Assembly: GCA_002943765.1 (NCBI GenBank)
Contig: PQWQ01000008.1
Span: forward strand, 1,054,001 to 1,118,000
Reading direction: 5' to 3'
Source of the DNA: Psoroptes ovis
Lineage: Eukaryota; Arthropoda; Arachnida; Sarcoptiformes; Psoroptidae
Length of the DNA stretch: 64,000 bases
Shown: positions 12,261 to 24,139 of the stretch, one piece after another
Position numbering within the stretch: the first letter of the stretch is position 1
How the letters are laid out: each line of letters begins with the position of its first letter
The notes under the pieces: model-generated
Told to the model about the DNA's origin: nothing
What the model saw: only the letters and a program-made list of their open reading frames with translations
Database searches by the model: none
Made by a program: the position numbers and the translations under genes

Positions 12261-12343
12261 TTAGGTTGTCCCATAAGTTCTTGCCGTTTTTCGAATGAAT
12301 AAAAAAAATTTAAAAAACGATAAGAATTTATGGGACAACCTAA
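12261..12343. mobile_element. Family B palindromic element with TA duplication
   Basis: Ends TTAGGTTGTCCCATAAGTTC and TTATGGGACAACCTAA with TA at 12259-12260 and 12344-12345. The centre is poly-A/T. 83 bp and close to the consensus. Confidence 0.93.
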
Positions 12344-12589
12344 TATTTCAACAACAACAACAAAAGCAGCTCAAAGAAAAATGACATTTTTTCGTTTTAT
12401 TTTTTTTGTTTTGTTTGTTTTCCAACGAAAACGAATCAAAATGAACAAATGATTAACGAAGATTTTATGTCTGTGTGTGTTTATTAGACTTAGAATTACT
12501 TTGGCAAAATTACATGCAAAAAGTCTGCATAATTATCGAATGATAATGGTCGCTCATCATCATCAATTTCCAGCCATTATTTTCTACTA

Positions 12590-12673
12590 TTAGCGTTGTC
12601 CGAAAAGTTTTGGCCAATTTTCAATGAGCAACTCTATTGTGATTAAGCGTAATGAATTTTTCGGACAACCTAA
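12590..12673 (-). mobile_element. Family A1 element with TA duplication
   Basis: Ends TTAGCGTTGTCCGAAAAGTT and TTTTTCGGACAACCTAA, TA at 12588-12589 and 12674-12675. The core GAGCAACTCTATTGTGATTA is A1 in reverse. 84 bp. Confidence 0.9.
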
Positions 12674-13097
12674 TACTACATCAACAGCAGCAGTAGATAT
12701 GCATCATTGTATCAGAGTTTATATGAAAATATCATTGATTTTGAGTAAATTTTGGACGAAATTTTTTTCGGGCTAAATTGTGATTATCATCTATCAATGG
12801 TAAGCTAAGAATAATGCGAAAAAAAGTGTAATCAATGATTTTCAATTCATTTGTATTTGTATTTAGATTTGTATTCTCAGAATTCTCAGAATCTCAAAAT
12901 CAAACAAAGTAAGTTTACCATTTATTTCGTTCGTTTCGTTTCGTTTATTTATTAACTTGGATTGATATGAAATGAAAGTAAAGAAAGTAAAGTGAAGAAA
13001 TAAATTAATGAATAATGAAAACATATATATGATTCATGGTGATGAATGTGAATGTAAACAACAAAAACAAGAATTGTGCTAAAAATTTTGGATTTTT

Positions 13098-13182
13098 ACT
13101 TGTCCGAAAAGTTCTTGCGGATCATATCCATAGGAGTCCCTGTTTGCTCTGTTTTAAAAAACCGACGAAACTTTCCGAACAG
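13098..13182. mobile_element. Family A element, decayed
   Basis: Left end ACTTGTCCGAAAAGTTCTTG, right end ACGAAACTTTCCGAACAG. The arms still pair, but both termini are worn and the core is unique. Confidence 0.6.
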
Positions 13183-13401
13183 ATCGTTGCAGTGATGTGT
13201 ACAGAATTTTTCTATCTACCATAAGAATGAGGCTATGAATCTATGAGTCTAGGGTCTCTCTCTACGATTCTTATTCTACATCTGCTGCATCTTTTTTGGC
13301 TTTTTTTCTGATATCGAAATGTGATAAATGAAAATAAACAATTTTTTTGTTTCATTTTCATTTTTTTCTTGGGTGAAAATGAAGAAATTATTGCCCAAAT
13401 A

Positions 13402-13483
13402 TTAGGTTGTCCCATAAGTTCTTGCCATTTTTTGAATGAAAAAAAAATTTTAAAAAACGACAAAAACTTATGGGACAACCTAA
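13402..13483. mobile_element. Family B palindromic element with TA duplication
   Basis: Ends TTAGGTTGTCCCATAAGTTC and CTTATGGGACAACCTAA, TA at 13400-13401 and 13484-13485. The arms extend through CTTGCC / CGACAA into an A/T centre. 82 bp. Confidence 0.93.
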
Positions 13484-13852
13484 TAAATGAATGAATAAGC
13501 GCCAGTAAACTGGGGGCCATAAGGCCCATTGGTATTGTGGAGAGAGAGAGTGAAAAGTTTTTGGGCAAAAGAATTGAAAGCTAAAAATTCCTTTGGTGAA
13601 TGAATTACTTGGCCATGGTCTCAAATGATGATGATGATGAGATGATTGGTTTTGAAAATATCATTATTTCGACTCCGAATCTATATGAGAACGAATTCCC
13701 AGCTGATTTTCGCAAAGTTTTCATTATGATATCAATGATGATGATAATTATGTTGATGATGATGACAGTCGATGAAAGAAAAAGTTGATGACATTTTTCT
13801 TTGGAAATAAAAATAATTCATTTATTTATTCCAAGATATTCACTGGTATCCG

Positions 13853-13930
13853 AGGTTGTCCGAAAAGTTTTTGCGAATTTTGCAATCATTTTTCTTCATG
13901 GTTACCTGACGAAAACTTTACGGACAACCT
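13853..13930. mobile_element. Family A hairpin element
   Basis: Left end AGGTTGTCCGAAAAGTTTTT, right end AAAACTTTACGGACAACCT. 78 bp with a core unlike A1. Confidence 0.82.
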
Positions 13931-14614
13931 GAAATAATATGGTTGATTCATTGATAGTTCGGCGTAATTTTTCATTCGGTTTTCATTGGAATCAGCTCAA
14001 TTAATCGATTCGATATTTATTTGTCGACATATTTGACCATTGATTTTGATTATGAACAAATTTATAACAAAATGATTTGATAATGGACAATTTTCGAGTG
14101 AAAAATTGATCGATACTAGGTCTTCAAACAAGGCTAGAACTATGAATCAAAGGGTTATAAATGTTCCAGGAATTTCTTGCCCATGGCTGTAGCAAAAATC
14201 ATGTGAACCCTTGCGTGAACCTTTCCGTGAACCTTGGACAAGCGAAATCATCATTATCATTGCAGAACTACAACCAGCCACAACTCAATACAGTCTTAAA
14301 CAATAAGGAAAGCAAAAGATCATCGTTTCCATCATTAAGAAATGAATTTTTTCATCAAACCAAAATGGATAATTCAGACCATTTTCTTTGAAATCCATCA
14401 TCATCATCATCATGAATATCATCATAAACATTGAAGACCCTTGTGTAAAAACTGATCATTGATTGAATCGAGTCTGCAAAAAAACTAATGGCGAATATAT
14501 ATCAAGTTTTATATGAACTTATTCATATGAACATATCCATACAATAGATAATGGTAGATATTCATATTTTTAATAATGATCAAAATCTAATGATAATAAA
14601 ATAATGAATCTGGT

Positions 14615-14708
14615 TTGGGTTGTCCATAAAGTTTTAACGATAATCTAATGGACAATTTCATTATTTCAATTAACTTGGAACCATCACAAAACTTTACGGA
14701 CGACCCAA
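14615..14708. mobile_element. Family A element (GTCCATAAAG variant)
   Basis: Left end TTGGGTTGTCCATAAAGTTT, right end AACTTTACGGACGACCCAA. 94 bp. TA follows on the right (14709-14710) but not on the left. It is intermediate between the A and B ends. Confidence 0.75.
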
Positions 14709-16292
14709 TATGAATGAATGAATGATAACCAACCGAAGAAGATATTTGATTCGTATTCATATTCAATTCAAATTCATTCAAGGTCTTGTTTGAATCTTTG
14801 CTGGTATAATTTTAATGATAATAAAGATAATAAAATCACCATTGATGATGTTGGTGGTTCATCTAAAAAAACATATTTGAAACATCATAAATGAATTATT
14901 TGTGAATATACCCAAAAGTACCAAAGAAAATGAAGCTTAGAATCCATCAAAAATTCCTAATAAAAATCTATGGCAAGTCTATGGAGTATCATGGCCATAG
15001 TAATCATAATCAAAAATGTATCACTTGAGACATGACTTTTTACCATCATAACAGCAATAATAAATCGTATTCAAATAATTATCATTCAAATTTGAATTGC
15101 ACGAAATCAAAAGCCAAAAAATCAAATATCAAAGGTTATATCATGTAGTGACTGACTATGAGACACTGATTCTCAACCTTTTTTGTTGGTTGCAGACAAA
15201 AAAAAATTCAAAAAATTTCAAAATTTGGCGGCATATCAAGTAAAAGGATTATGGATATATTTCCAAGGATTCATAGGCACAATTTTGAAATTTCGCCGAA
15301 CAAAAAAGAAAAAGTGCCGCGGCCCAGCTGTTTGAGAATCACTGGTGACTATATCAAAGAAAATGAAATTAAATCAAATATCAAATGATATACGCGAAAT
15401 TATATTTGAATTTATCATATATGAATGGTAATAATCATGATGATGATAATCATATTTCATTTCAAATTCAAATCAACAGCAACACAATTATTCTAATTTA
15501 AATTGCAAATAGAGTAATGATTTTGGAAAAGAATTCAGTACGATTCTGAAGAATATTCTAAAGAATATTCTTTGTTACAAAATGTTCATTTTTTTGTGTT
15601 CATTTCATTTCGTAAATTAAGTTCATTAATGATTAAATTGAAATCATTGAAATCATGGAATCATCAAAGATGATTGAAACAGTATGACACCGATTCATCG
15701 AATGTATTCTTCAGTCGTATTCATTCATTCACATTGAGTTCAATGTGAGAGTCAACTGATTTACATAATAATAATGATGACGATGATGATGATGACGAGA
15801 AAAGTATTCAAAGGGTGAACACGTGTCAAATCTTTTTATTTCATTGATTCAAAGAAATTCCTTGATTTCAAAGGAATTCAATAATTTTAATGATGTTTCA
15901 ATCATTTGAAACTCTTTTTTTGTTTGAAAATTTTTGATTTGAGGGTTCAAAGGGTTAAGATTTTTTTTTATTCTTTTTTGAGTCACTCTGTGTGAGACTT
16001 TTTCGCTCTGTAAACCTTTGAATTTCAACAGATTCCAAGTGAAAAATGTTGGGTCTTGGGTCCACAGTGAATCACCCTACTCATTTCCCTCAAGCTTCCG
16101 ATCATTATAATCATTTAATGGTGACAATTATTTGCCTGGAAATGAACTTATTGATCAGCCAGTTTCGTTGAGATGGTGGAAAATGAGATGTCTAAGAGAC
16201 ACTGGTGAATTTTCCTAGTCGAAAGAGTCAAGAATTTCTTATTATTTATTTACCACAGAGGAGATATGAGATGACAAAAATTCAATTCACCC
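14709..16292. other. Gene-free DNA with one family D element
   Basis: AT-rich unique sequence with GAT/ATC runs (15430-15450, 15765-15800). The only recognised feature is the hAT-like element at 15164-15344. Confidence 0.5.
15164..15344. mobile_element. Family D hAT-like element, longest copy
   Basis: Ends CACTGATTCTCAACC and GTTTGAGAATCACTG, 181 bp. Interior has AAAGGATTATGGATATATTT and GTGCCGCGGCC, matched in inverted order by the copies at 36657 and 3381. The word TGACTAT occurs on both outer flanks, but not at equal distance from the ends, so a target duplication is only suggested. Confidence 0.75.
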
Positions 16293-16370
16293 AGGGTTGT
16301 CCTTAAAAAATTGTCCGAATTTCCCGTAGCTTTATATAGCTGATTTTGGCAAAAACTTTTCGTACAGCCT
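16293..16370. mobile_element. Family A element, decayed
   Basis: Left end AGGGTTGTCCTTAAAAAATT, right end AAAAACTTTTCGTACAGCCT. A second TTGTCCGAA word lies inside the left arm. Confidence 0.55.
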
Positions 16371-16433
16371 CAATTTCAATTTTGAATTACATTTTCACCA
16401 TTAAACTGTCATTAAAATTTATTTGTTTGATTA

Positions 16434-16475
16434 TAATGATGATGATGATCATCATCATTATCATCATCATCATCA
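16434..16475. repeat. ATG/CAT quasi-palindromic microsatellite
   Basis: (ATG)n runs directly into (ATC)n, giving a self-complementary run centred on GATGATCATC. Confidence 0.75.
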
Positions 16476-16647
16476 ATATCATTACTTATATCATTATTAT
16501 TACATTTTATCGTTCGTTATTATTATTATTTACATTTAATGGCGATAATTGTTATTATATTTGAAACTTTCATCATATTTGAAACTTTATTTACCAAAAA
16601 CTTTTTCTCTGTTTAATGAATTGCCATTGAAATTTTGGTGTTGAAAC

Positions 16648-16690
16648 CTTGCGGTCGACAGGCGCCGCTCAGGCACCCGTTTGTTAATGC
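16648..16690. repeat. Family F repeat end
   Basis: CCTTGCGGTCGACAGG followed by GCGCCGCTCAGGC. The first 16 bases match, with one base missing, the reverse complement of the right end of the repeat at 25571-25658. GC-rich against an AT-rich background. The other end of this copy was not found. Confidence 0.45.
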
Positions 16691-16830
16691 TTTCCAATAG
16701 GCTTTGATGAACAGTTCCGAATGCAAAGAGTTGAAATCGATTTCATTTATTTATTCTTTCCATTAATTTTTCTCTCTGATGAAACCACACAAATATTTAA
16801 CCATTTCGGGTGTGGGGTAAGGAGGGGAAC

Positions 16831-16920
16831 GGCTGTCCAAAAAGTTTGTGTCGATTCAAGCATCAAATAATCGAGCCATTTCCATTCATTTCAATTGGAA
16901 CTAACTTTCCTTGACAACCC
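16831..16920. mobile_element. Family A element, decayed
   Basis: Left end GGCTGTCCAAAAAGTTTGTG, right end ACTAACTTTCCTTGACAACCC. 90 bp; the arms still match in the outer 12 bp. Confidence 0.6.
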
Positions 16921-17056
16921 TAGAATTCACCCTGCTTAATGTTTTGTTTACGAATTTCACTTTTCACTTTTCGTTTGACCATATATATTGGATATTCGTG
17001 AAAATGTAAATACATATGTGTCGCATTTGCTGTTGTTGATGATGGAACCATATTAA

Positions 17057-17137
17057 AAGGGCTGTCCGTAAAGTTTTTGACGATCAAAACGTAGAAAAAT
17101 CATTGTAAAATTGGCAAAAACTTTTTGGACAACCTAA
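17057..17137. mobile_element. Family A hairpin element
   Basis: Left end AGGGCTGTCCGTAAAGTTTT, right end AAAAACTTTTTGGACAACCTAA. About 81 bp. Confidence 0.78.
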
Positions 17138-18850
17138 TGTGTTAAATGCATACCCTGTATTCCATAAATCAAAATGAAAAACATGCAAAACATTAATTAT
17201 AATTTAATCAAAACGAGAAAAAAAACTGAAAATTAAAATTAATTTGATTTAATTTAATTTAATTCAGTTTTCGATTCAGAAAAATAATAAACAAAGTGTA
17301 TAAAGTAAAATATTCAATTTAGTCTCGAGTCTTGATAAATGGATACTGATTTGTGAATGGCCCCTGCCATACACTCACAGTATCATAATTATTTTCAATT
17401 AACCAGTGTTAATTCTCTGCCAGTATGAAAATCATTTCTTTCCTCGGAAAATGAAAGGCTGAGATCCACGGGACTAAGTTTTCAGTGTCAAAATGCTTCA
17501 TTTGTAGCGCGATTGCGCTGCAACGCACTCAAGACAAATTCCTGAATTCTTGAATTTCAGAATCACGGAAATTCAATCAGTCTTGAACGACATGGAATCT
17601 GTCTTTGAGACTTTGTCTTTGAAATTCATTGTTCATTTGAATTTTGTCGCTTATTTGAATCATTTTGAATCCAAGTAATTCATATCTCATTGCGTCAGGA
17701 AATGAAGCGATAAAGCCTGGTAGGAAAGGGTTGAAATGATTTGATTCTAAGAAATTTTCAATTTTCAATTTTCGTTGTCGTAATCGTAGAGTGTTTGATA
17801 ACCAGAAGAAAATCTAAAATAATCGATTCTCTTGAAAAGTATTCAAAGATAACTCTTTGAATACTTTTATATTCAATAATAACACTGAATCTTATTATTT
17901 TCGTCTCTCAGTTACTCATAAGGAACTAATTTTCCAAGAATCAAAGGATTCTCCAAGAGAGATTATTTCGTAGAATAGGTCTCTGTGTGTGAATACTGAT
18001 GTACTGCTGGTGTAATGTTTTTTGATTCTGGTGGTGTAAGAGGTGTTTAATCGATGATCGATTTTGAATATTTTTCGATTTTTCTTCTGATTGAAATTAT
18101 TATTCAAAATTTCCAGGATCAATTTAAATCAAAGACAATTCGGAGAGATTTTTAAAACAAAGCTTGAAACTGTCAATTTCGCAGAATTCACAGAATTTTA
18201 AGAATTTTGTTTTTTTGAAATTTTGAAATCGAGGAATCGAAATGGAAATTTCCAAGGAATTCAATGAGCAGCGCTCAAGAATTTCAATGAATTTCTTTGG
18301 AAATTTCCCTCAGAAATGTCTCCCGATTGAATTTGAATGCTTCGAAAATTCAAATTGAAATTGAAATTCTTTTTGAACGGAAAAAGAGAAATCAAATTCA
18401 ATTGACATACATGATGGTGGGCCCATTCATAAAAATGTATCAAATTTTTCTGAAAATTTTGAAATCCATAAAAATTACGAAGAAATTGAATTCTCAGCTG
18501 TCAAATATGTATTGTTGTTGTTGTGTCCGTCAGAAATATAATAACAATGTATTAGAATAATGGACAGATTTGATACGATTTGACTGCAATTCGATACCTA
18601 AGACCCTTGGTATTCTTGTTGTGTTTGGTCATTTTATGAATTGTATATGAATGGTCCTTGTGTATTTGGGGCGTATGTAATAATACGTAAATTCAAATAC
18701 AATGACCATCAGTATTATTCAGTCAAAAAATGATCAATCAAATTTCTTGAGTGAATCAATAACAATTGACCAGAGGATTCAAATGCCTGTCACATTTTGA
18801 ACAATTTTTTGACATGTTTTTCTTAAATAAATAATGACATTCAAATACTC
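17138..18850. other. Gene-free DNA
   Basis: AT-rich with no recognised repeat ends. There are several short inverted words, for example GAAAATTGAAATTCAATT types near 18200-18420. No coding signal is supported. Confidence 0.5.
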
Positions 18851-18930
18851 AGGGTTGTCCGAAAAGTTCTTGTTGGTTTTCAATCGGTATTTCAATTGAT
18901 TTATCATTGATGACTTTTCGGACAACCCTA
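18851..18930. mobile_element. Family A hairpin element
   Basis: Ends AGGGTTGTCCGAAAAGTTCT and GACTTTTCGGACAACCCTA. 80 bp, with outer arms perfectly complementary over about 17 bp. Confidence 0.85.
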
Positions 18931-19640
18931 GAAGGAAATCAATTATTTGAACTTTTTTTCATTCAAAGAATTTGAATGAAAAATTCATCTTTCTTTGTTG
19001 TAAATTGAGATGTCAGATGTGAGATGTTCACCCATATGGTTCCGCTGGTTGTCCGAAATGGTCAGTTGTCTTGGAATAATTCGTTGAATTTCGGAATTTT
19101 TTGGATTTTTAAATTTTGAAATTTTAAAATTCTGAATCTTCGAATTCGTTTTCATTGGCCACGAACTGGATTCCGCCCGAGACCCCAGGAAAAGACCACA
19201 AGGATTTTGCTGCCGGGTATGAATTAGGTGACGAAATGAAGCGAAAATTGATCTGTGAATCAATTCGTAAGCCTCCTTAAAACATAGTCTCCTTGGTCGT
19301 AAACCGGCGATTCATGTACTGATTGATCTTTGAGCTAAACTTATCTCTGGAACCCAAGAAAATCAAATTTTTGTTTGTTGACGATTCACAAATTCTATGA
19401 CAGAATTGAGACAGAATTGATTCTTAAATATATTTTCCTTGGACACACCACAAACATTTTTGCAACATTTGACATTAAGAATTCCAAAGAAAAAAAAATT
19501 CAGCAAGATTTTTTCATGATGATAATTCTATTCTGCTGATAATTTCAAATGAAAATTATTGAAATTCAAAATAAATGAAATTGAAGCGATATTTCGAAAC
19601 AATAAACAAAAGCCAAGCAAACAGAAAATAGATGAAATTA

Positions 19641-19734
19641 TTGGGTTGTCCGAAAAGTTTTGGCCGATTATTTTATGGACAGTCTCATGATTTCAATCAG
19701 CTTCAAGTCGAAACAACTTTTCGGACGACACGAA
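19641..19734. mobile_element. Family A hairpin element
   Basis: Left end TTGGGTTGTCCGAAAAGTTT preceded by TA (19639-19640). Right end AACTTTTCGGACGACACGAA is diverged. The left half of the core (TGGCCGATTATTTTATGGAC) resembles A1 in reverse. Confidence 0.75.
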
Positions 19735-21171
19735 AATTTCATTTCCTCACAACGATCAATGTGAATGACAATCAAATGAAATTCTTCAAATAAGAAAAAA
19801 AAAATGAATGAAATTGGCAAGAATTTCATTTGACAGAATAAATAAAACAAAACGAAAAAAAAAAATTCCGATTGAAAGATAAAACTGTCGAATTCCGTCA
19901 AATTCGGCTATGTTTGTTGGATTCTTTTGGTTATTTTTGGAAATTCTTGGCTTTATTGGCATCTGAATATGTCTTTGATATTCGTTAATTTGAAATTTGG
20001 AAATTCTGGCCTGTCACAGTAAACCAAAATCATGGAAGAAAAAAAACAATGGTCCTCTCTCAATACAAAATTCATCTCTCAAAATACGACTGTTCGGTCC
20101 CGGTCGATGACAATTTCGATGAAATTTGATAAACAATAAACAATGAACGAAGAATATTTTGTGACAAACAAACAAACAAACAAAAAGAAAGAAAAATCAG
20201 AAAAATAATAAGAATTTTGAATTGTTTCTTTGGTGAAATTCCATAGCCGGAATTTCATCAAATGCGATTCAATACGAAATGAAATGCGTTTGTTTTTGTT
20301 CAATTGTCTCTTGTGGAATGTGATTTTAATTAAACATATTTTCCTAAGATAATTAATTAATTTTTTTTAATTAATTTCGTGATTTGAATTACGTGCAAAT
20401 CTTATTTTGCACGTAGCGAGAAAAAAAATTAATTAAAATATAGTAAGAATGATTGGAATTTTTTCGTTGAAATATTCCGGTAAATAAGAATATCATATAT
20501 CACAAAGAATTGAGTGAGCTGCCTTAAGGCTGTTTCTATATTTTTGCCTTCTTGTGTTCTTCGTGATTGCACAGTAACACGTGGTTCTAATGGCTTATCG
20601 ACAAGGAATTCTTAGAGATCAGATTTCTTCGTAAGGAGAAATTCTTTCTAAGAAATTCTTCTTTGAAACAAATTGAAATTCCTTGTTGAAACATCATCCC
20701 GTCACAATAAGCTATTCACAAATGGAATTACCGAAAAAAAACTTGAAGATTTGAAACTTGTTTCATTAAAAAATAATCGTTTGGAATCTTTGAATGATTA
20801 GAAATAAACGAAATGACAACATCTTATTAGTCATGGAATTTGTGGAATTTTTCCTCTTGTTTTTCATTCCTTGAAATTTTTGTTATGAATAACCCCCCTT
20901 GAAGAATACAAGAATTCGCATGGCCAAAACCTTTGAATAACTCAACCAAACGATGTGATGATGTATGAATGCAAACCGAACAAACTGAATCCATGAATTC
21001 ATGAATAAATGAAATTAAAAACAAAACTAAATGAAAAATTCTTCGGAGCTCAAAGAAATAAATGAATTTATTAATAATTAACGTCTGTGTTTCTGGTATT
21101 AAACATTGAGATAATTAATAATTCATTTGTAATTATTTATTTTTACATTTTATGAATTGTAATTTTTGATT

Positions 21172-21192
21172 ATCATCATCATCATCATCATC
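21172..21192. repeat. ATC trinucleotide microsatellite
   Basis: (ATC)7 immediately upstream of the region holding the first E hairpin. Confidence 0.85.
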
Positions 21193-21281
21193 AAAAGTGA
21201 TGCGAAAGAAAATTATAATCATCCAACTGCAGGCGATGACCGTGAATTTTCGTCTGAACTTTTTTGCATGGATCCTGCTCA

Positions 21282-21300
21282 GCCCGAGTCTGACTCGGGC
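21282..21300 (+). repeat. Family E GC-rich hairpin, copy 1
   Basis: GCCCGAG-TCTGA-CTCGGGC, a perfect 7-bp stem with a 5-nt loop. It is preceded by CTGCTCA and followed by ATTTTC. A box GACAGCTTTGGTGGC lies 37 nt beyond the conserved GGGCA. Confidence 0.7.
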
Positions 21301-22988
21301 ATTTTCTTACTAATTTCAATGTATTTCAGAAATCAAACGACAGCTTTGGTGGCAGTTTTTGCCATTGAATTCCGACTGACGAACCGCTTTTGAAATGATG
21401 CAAAATTTTCTATGCTAAAACAAGTACCAAGATGAAGTTTTTCAAAATAATGGTGGGCCATAAATTTTCAGGGAAATTTTTTCAGGGAAATTTGCACGAA
21501 AATCTCATCAAAATTTTTTTGTTTGTTGTTTTTCATTCACTTTTTTACTGATGATTAAAATGTAAATAAATAAATAAACAGATTGAATTACATCCAATAA
21601 TAATAATACACATCATCGGAGAACCATGGTATAAGAACCATAGGGAATCATCGCATAGGGGCCATGGTCGAAATACAAATCAAAAGAATCTTATCACATA
21701 AGTATATTCATGGAAAATAATAATAAAATACATCCACGAATATCATGTTAAGGCCTAACATATACCCGTACGTATGGTCGGAAAGTTTTTGTTTGTGTTC
21801 GCCTAAATTATTCATGAATTCATATGCGAATATTCGTTGTTTCATCAAAATGAATCAATGATTCTTTGATGTTGAATAATTTTTAAATTATCATCAATTT
21901 GAATTTCGGTGGAAAAAATCAATTTTCAAGAATCGTGATTCTTTATCGAATCTTTCGCATAATTTCAGGGGTAATGATTTTGCGAAATCACAGAATCGGT
22001 GAATTCGGTCGAAGAATTTCGATTTGGCCAAGATTGAAGAATTGAAGTCAAAAAGATTCGGGAAAAATTCCCTGAGAATCAAAGGATCAAATAGTCAAAG
22101 AATCGATTGATTCACCCGAACGATGTGTCAACACGTGCTACGTCAATCGTCTCGTTTTCGAAAGCTTAATCCTTTCGATGATGGCACGTGTTCGTCCGTT
22201 TTTTTGTTTTGTTTTTTACTCGTTGAAAAAACAAAAACACGTGAGTTTAGAATTTTGAAACTTTGAAAATTCAAAATCGAATCAAAATAATGAAATCAAA
22301 GGATTAATCTTTGAGTAAATCTTTTTGAATTAAATCAATTCAAAACAACAATGAAAACAATGAATCATTCATCATCATTTTTGATCAATCAAACATATGT
22401 TTGTATAACCCTTTCTTCAATTTAGAAAAGTTTAGGGGAGACTCTGATCGGGTAAACCTCTCGAAAAACCTCTAAAAAATTGAAAAGATATGAAATGCGA
22501 GCGATACGTTGATACCTACCAAGGCAAAACCATAATTTTGTGGTTTTAATAAAAAAAAACTTCAAAATTAAATGAAAAATATCCTGCGGGCAATTTGAAA
22601 TTATCATCTAATTATCATCTTGTGGGTATCATATTCAACAATACATATTTTGATACATTTCAAAGCCAAATGGCAGATGAGAATAATTATTTTTCCTGGA
22701 AAATTTCTCTCAATCATTGATTTGATTCAATGTTTTCAAATATTTATGAATTTCAATTAATTTAATTGGTTTAAATTGTTTTTGTGCTTATTATCATATT
22801 TCATATTATTGGAAGATGGGAAGATGAATTCATAATTTCAAAAAAATATTTCAAAACATTTTCATATTTTTTTGGGCTTGGTATGTTTGTGTTAGTGTTG
22901 GTGGTCAATAAATAGATGATCATCATTGGGTAGAATGAATAATTGGAAAATTATTGGGAAAAAATGAATTGAAATTTAAGAAATTCAA

Positions 22989-23100
22989 GCGATCATTTCA
23001 TACCGGTAGTCGATCGTAGTGTTTGTTGATTCATTTCAATGAATTTTCGATGAAAATGCAATGAATCATCGCTCTACTTTTACCAGTATGAAATGAGCGA
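22989..23100. mobile_element. Family C inverted repeat, polarity 1
   Basis: Left arm GCGATCATTTCATACCGGTA, right arm TACCAGTATGAAATGAGCGA, 112 bp. The TACC ends face the centre, opposite to the copies at 50989 and 52637. Confidence 0.75.
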
Positions 23101-23239
23101 CTCGAAATGTTTTTAATTTGATGAAGAAACAAAAATGAAATAATTAATTCACATCTGACGTTGTTTATATGCTTATATTGATTGAAACACATAAATGATC
23201 CTATAAATTATACAATTCAACAGATGCCATAGCTTTCAA

Positions 23240-23463
23240 GTGGGCGTTTCAATTGAATTTTTTTTTATTATTTGATTCAATTTAATTGGACTAAATTTAG
23301 CCATCTCAGTCATGCTACAACCACCATTGAATTTAATTACAAAAAACTCAAATTAATTAAAATACGAAGCCAAAATATTTTGAAATCTATCCATTTCTCC
23401 ATCTTTTTCTCGATCAAATCTATCATCTTTATGGTTGCCTGATCGCCTGCGAAACGCCCACCA
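23240..23463. repeat. Possible 224-bp element with GTGGGCGTTTC ends
   Basis: GTGGGCGTTTC at the left and GAAACGCCCAC at the right form an 11-bp perfect inverted repeat around AT-rich sequence. GTGGGCGTT also occurs alone near 47900 and, inverted, near 226, so the word is recurrent in this genome. Confidence 0.4.
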
Positions 23464-24053
23464 CGTAGAAATGGTTCAATAAACTGCGACTTGAAATTCG
23501 CTTGTAAAATCATTACGTGAAGATATTAATAACCGCAAAACTTTAATCGATTAAATTCTTTTCATCCTTTTTTTTGGTCAAAGATAGCATCAAAGATGTT
23601 CGAAGACTTTGAATACATTTTATTTTCGTTGCTTCAAACGAGAAAATTTGAACCAAAATCTACTAAAGATTCAAACATCATGATAACACATGGATTTGAA
23701 TCGTATTTACCAGCACCAACCACCACCCGTTGATATTTATATTCAAACAATGACAATGTTGATAATTTTAAACTGATGTTATGTAAAAAATTGACAAATG
23801 CCAAGATGATAATACTCATCAGAATAAATCTTTTCTTTTTACACATTATCCATCTGTATAAAGGATACATTGACACAAAATTTCGCATTCGCCTTTGGCT
23901 TTCGAATGTCTGCTGCCAAAAAAACTCGGCAACTGCAGCGCAAGGCTCTGGCCAAAAAAATGGCCAAGTCGGACAAAATTATTATTTGACTGGACTAAAT
24001 AAACAAAGGTTTATGCAATCTTGGTCAAATTATATGGCGTAATTTTTTTGGGT

Positions 24054-24139
24054 CGTTCATTTCATACCAGTAATTTTTTTTTCTTCATACACCAAATTCA
24101 ATTGAATTTTTAAACAATTGTACAAATATGAAATGAGTG
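24054..24139. mobile_element. Family C inverted repeat, polarity 1
   Basis: Left arm CGTTCATTTCATACCAGTA, right arm TACAAATATGAAATGAGTG, 86 bp, with an AT-rich centre containing AATTCAATTGAATT. Confidence 0.75.

Larger units (their letters stand above)
19735..22988. other. Longest stretch without A/B hairpins (with 22989-26578)
   Basis: No A or B elements occur from 19.7 to 26.6 kb. Within this part I see only the E hairpin at 21282, an ATC microsatellite (21172-21192) and AT-rich sequence. A single TGGTCGGAAAGTTTTTG word near 21775 has no partner arm. Confidence 0.5.

Noticed and set aside
13233..13624. 111- and 78-codon minus-strand frames
   Set aside because: Both run through the family B palindrome at 13402-13483, so they are products of transposon sequence.
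19045..19070. TGGTTGTCCGAAATGG word as a family A element
   Set aside because: No matching right arm within 150 bp.
21770..21800. ATGGTCGGAAAGTTTTTG as a family A end
   Set aside because: No partner arm; a single-sided match in AT-rich DNA is weak.
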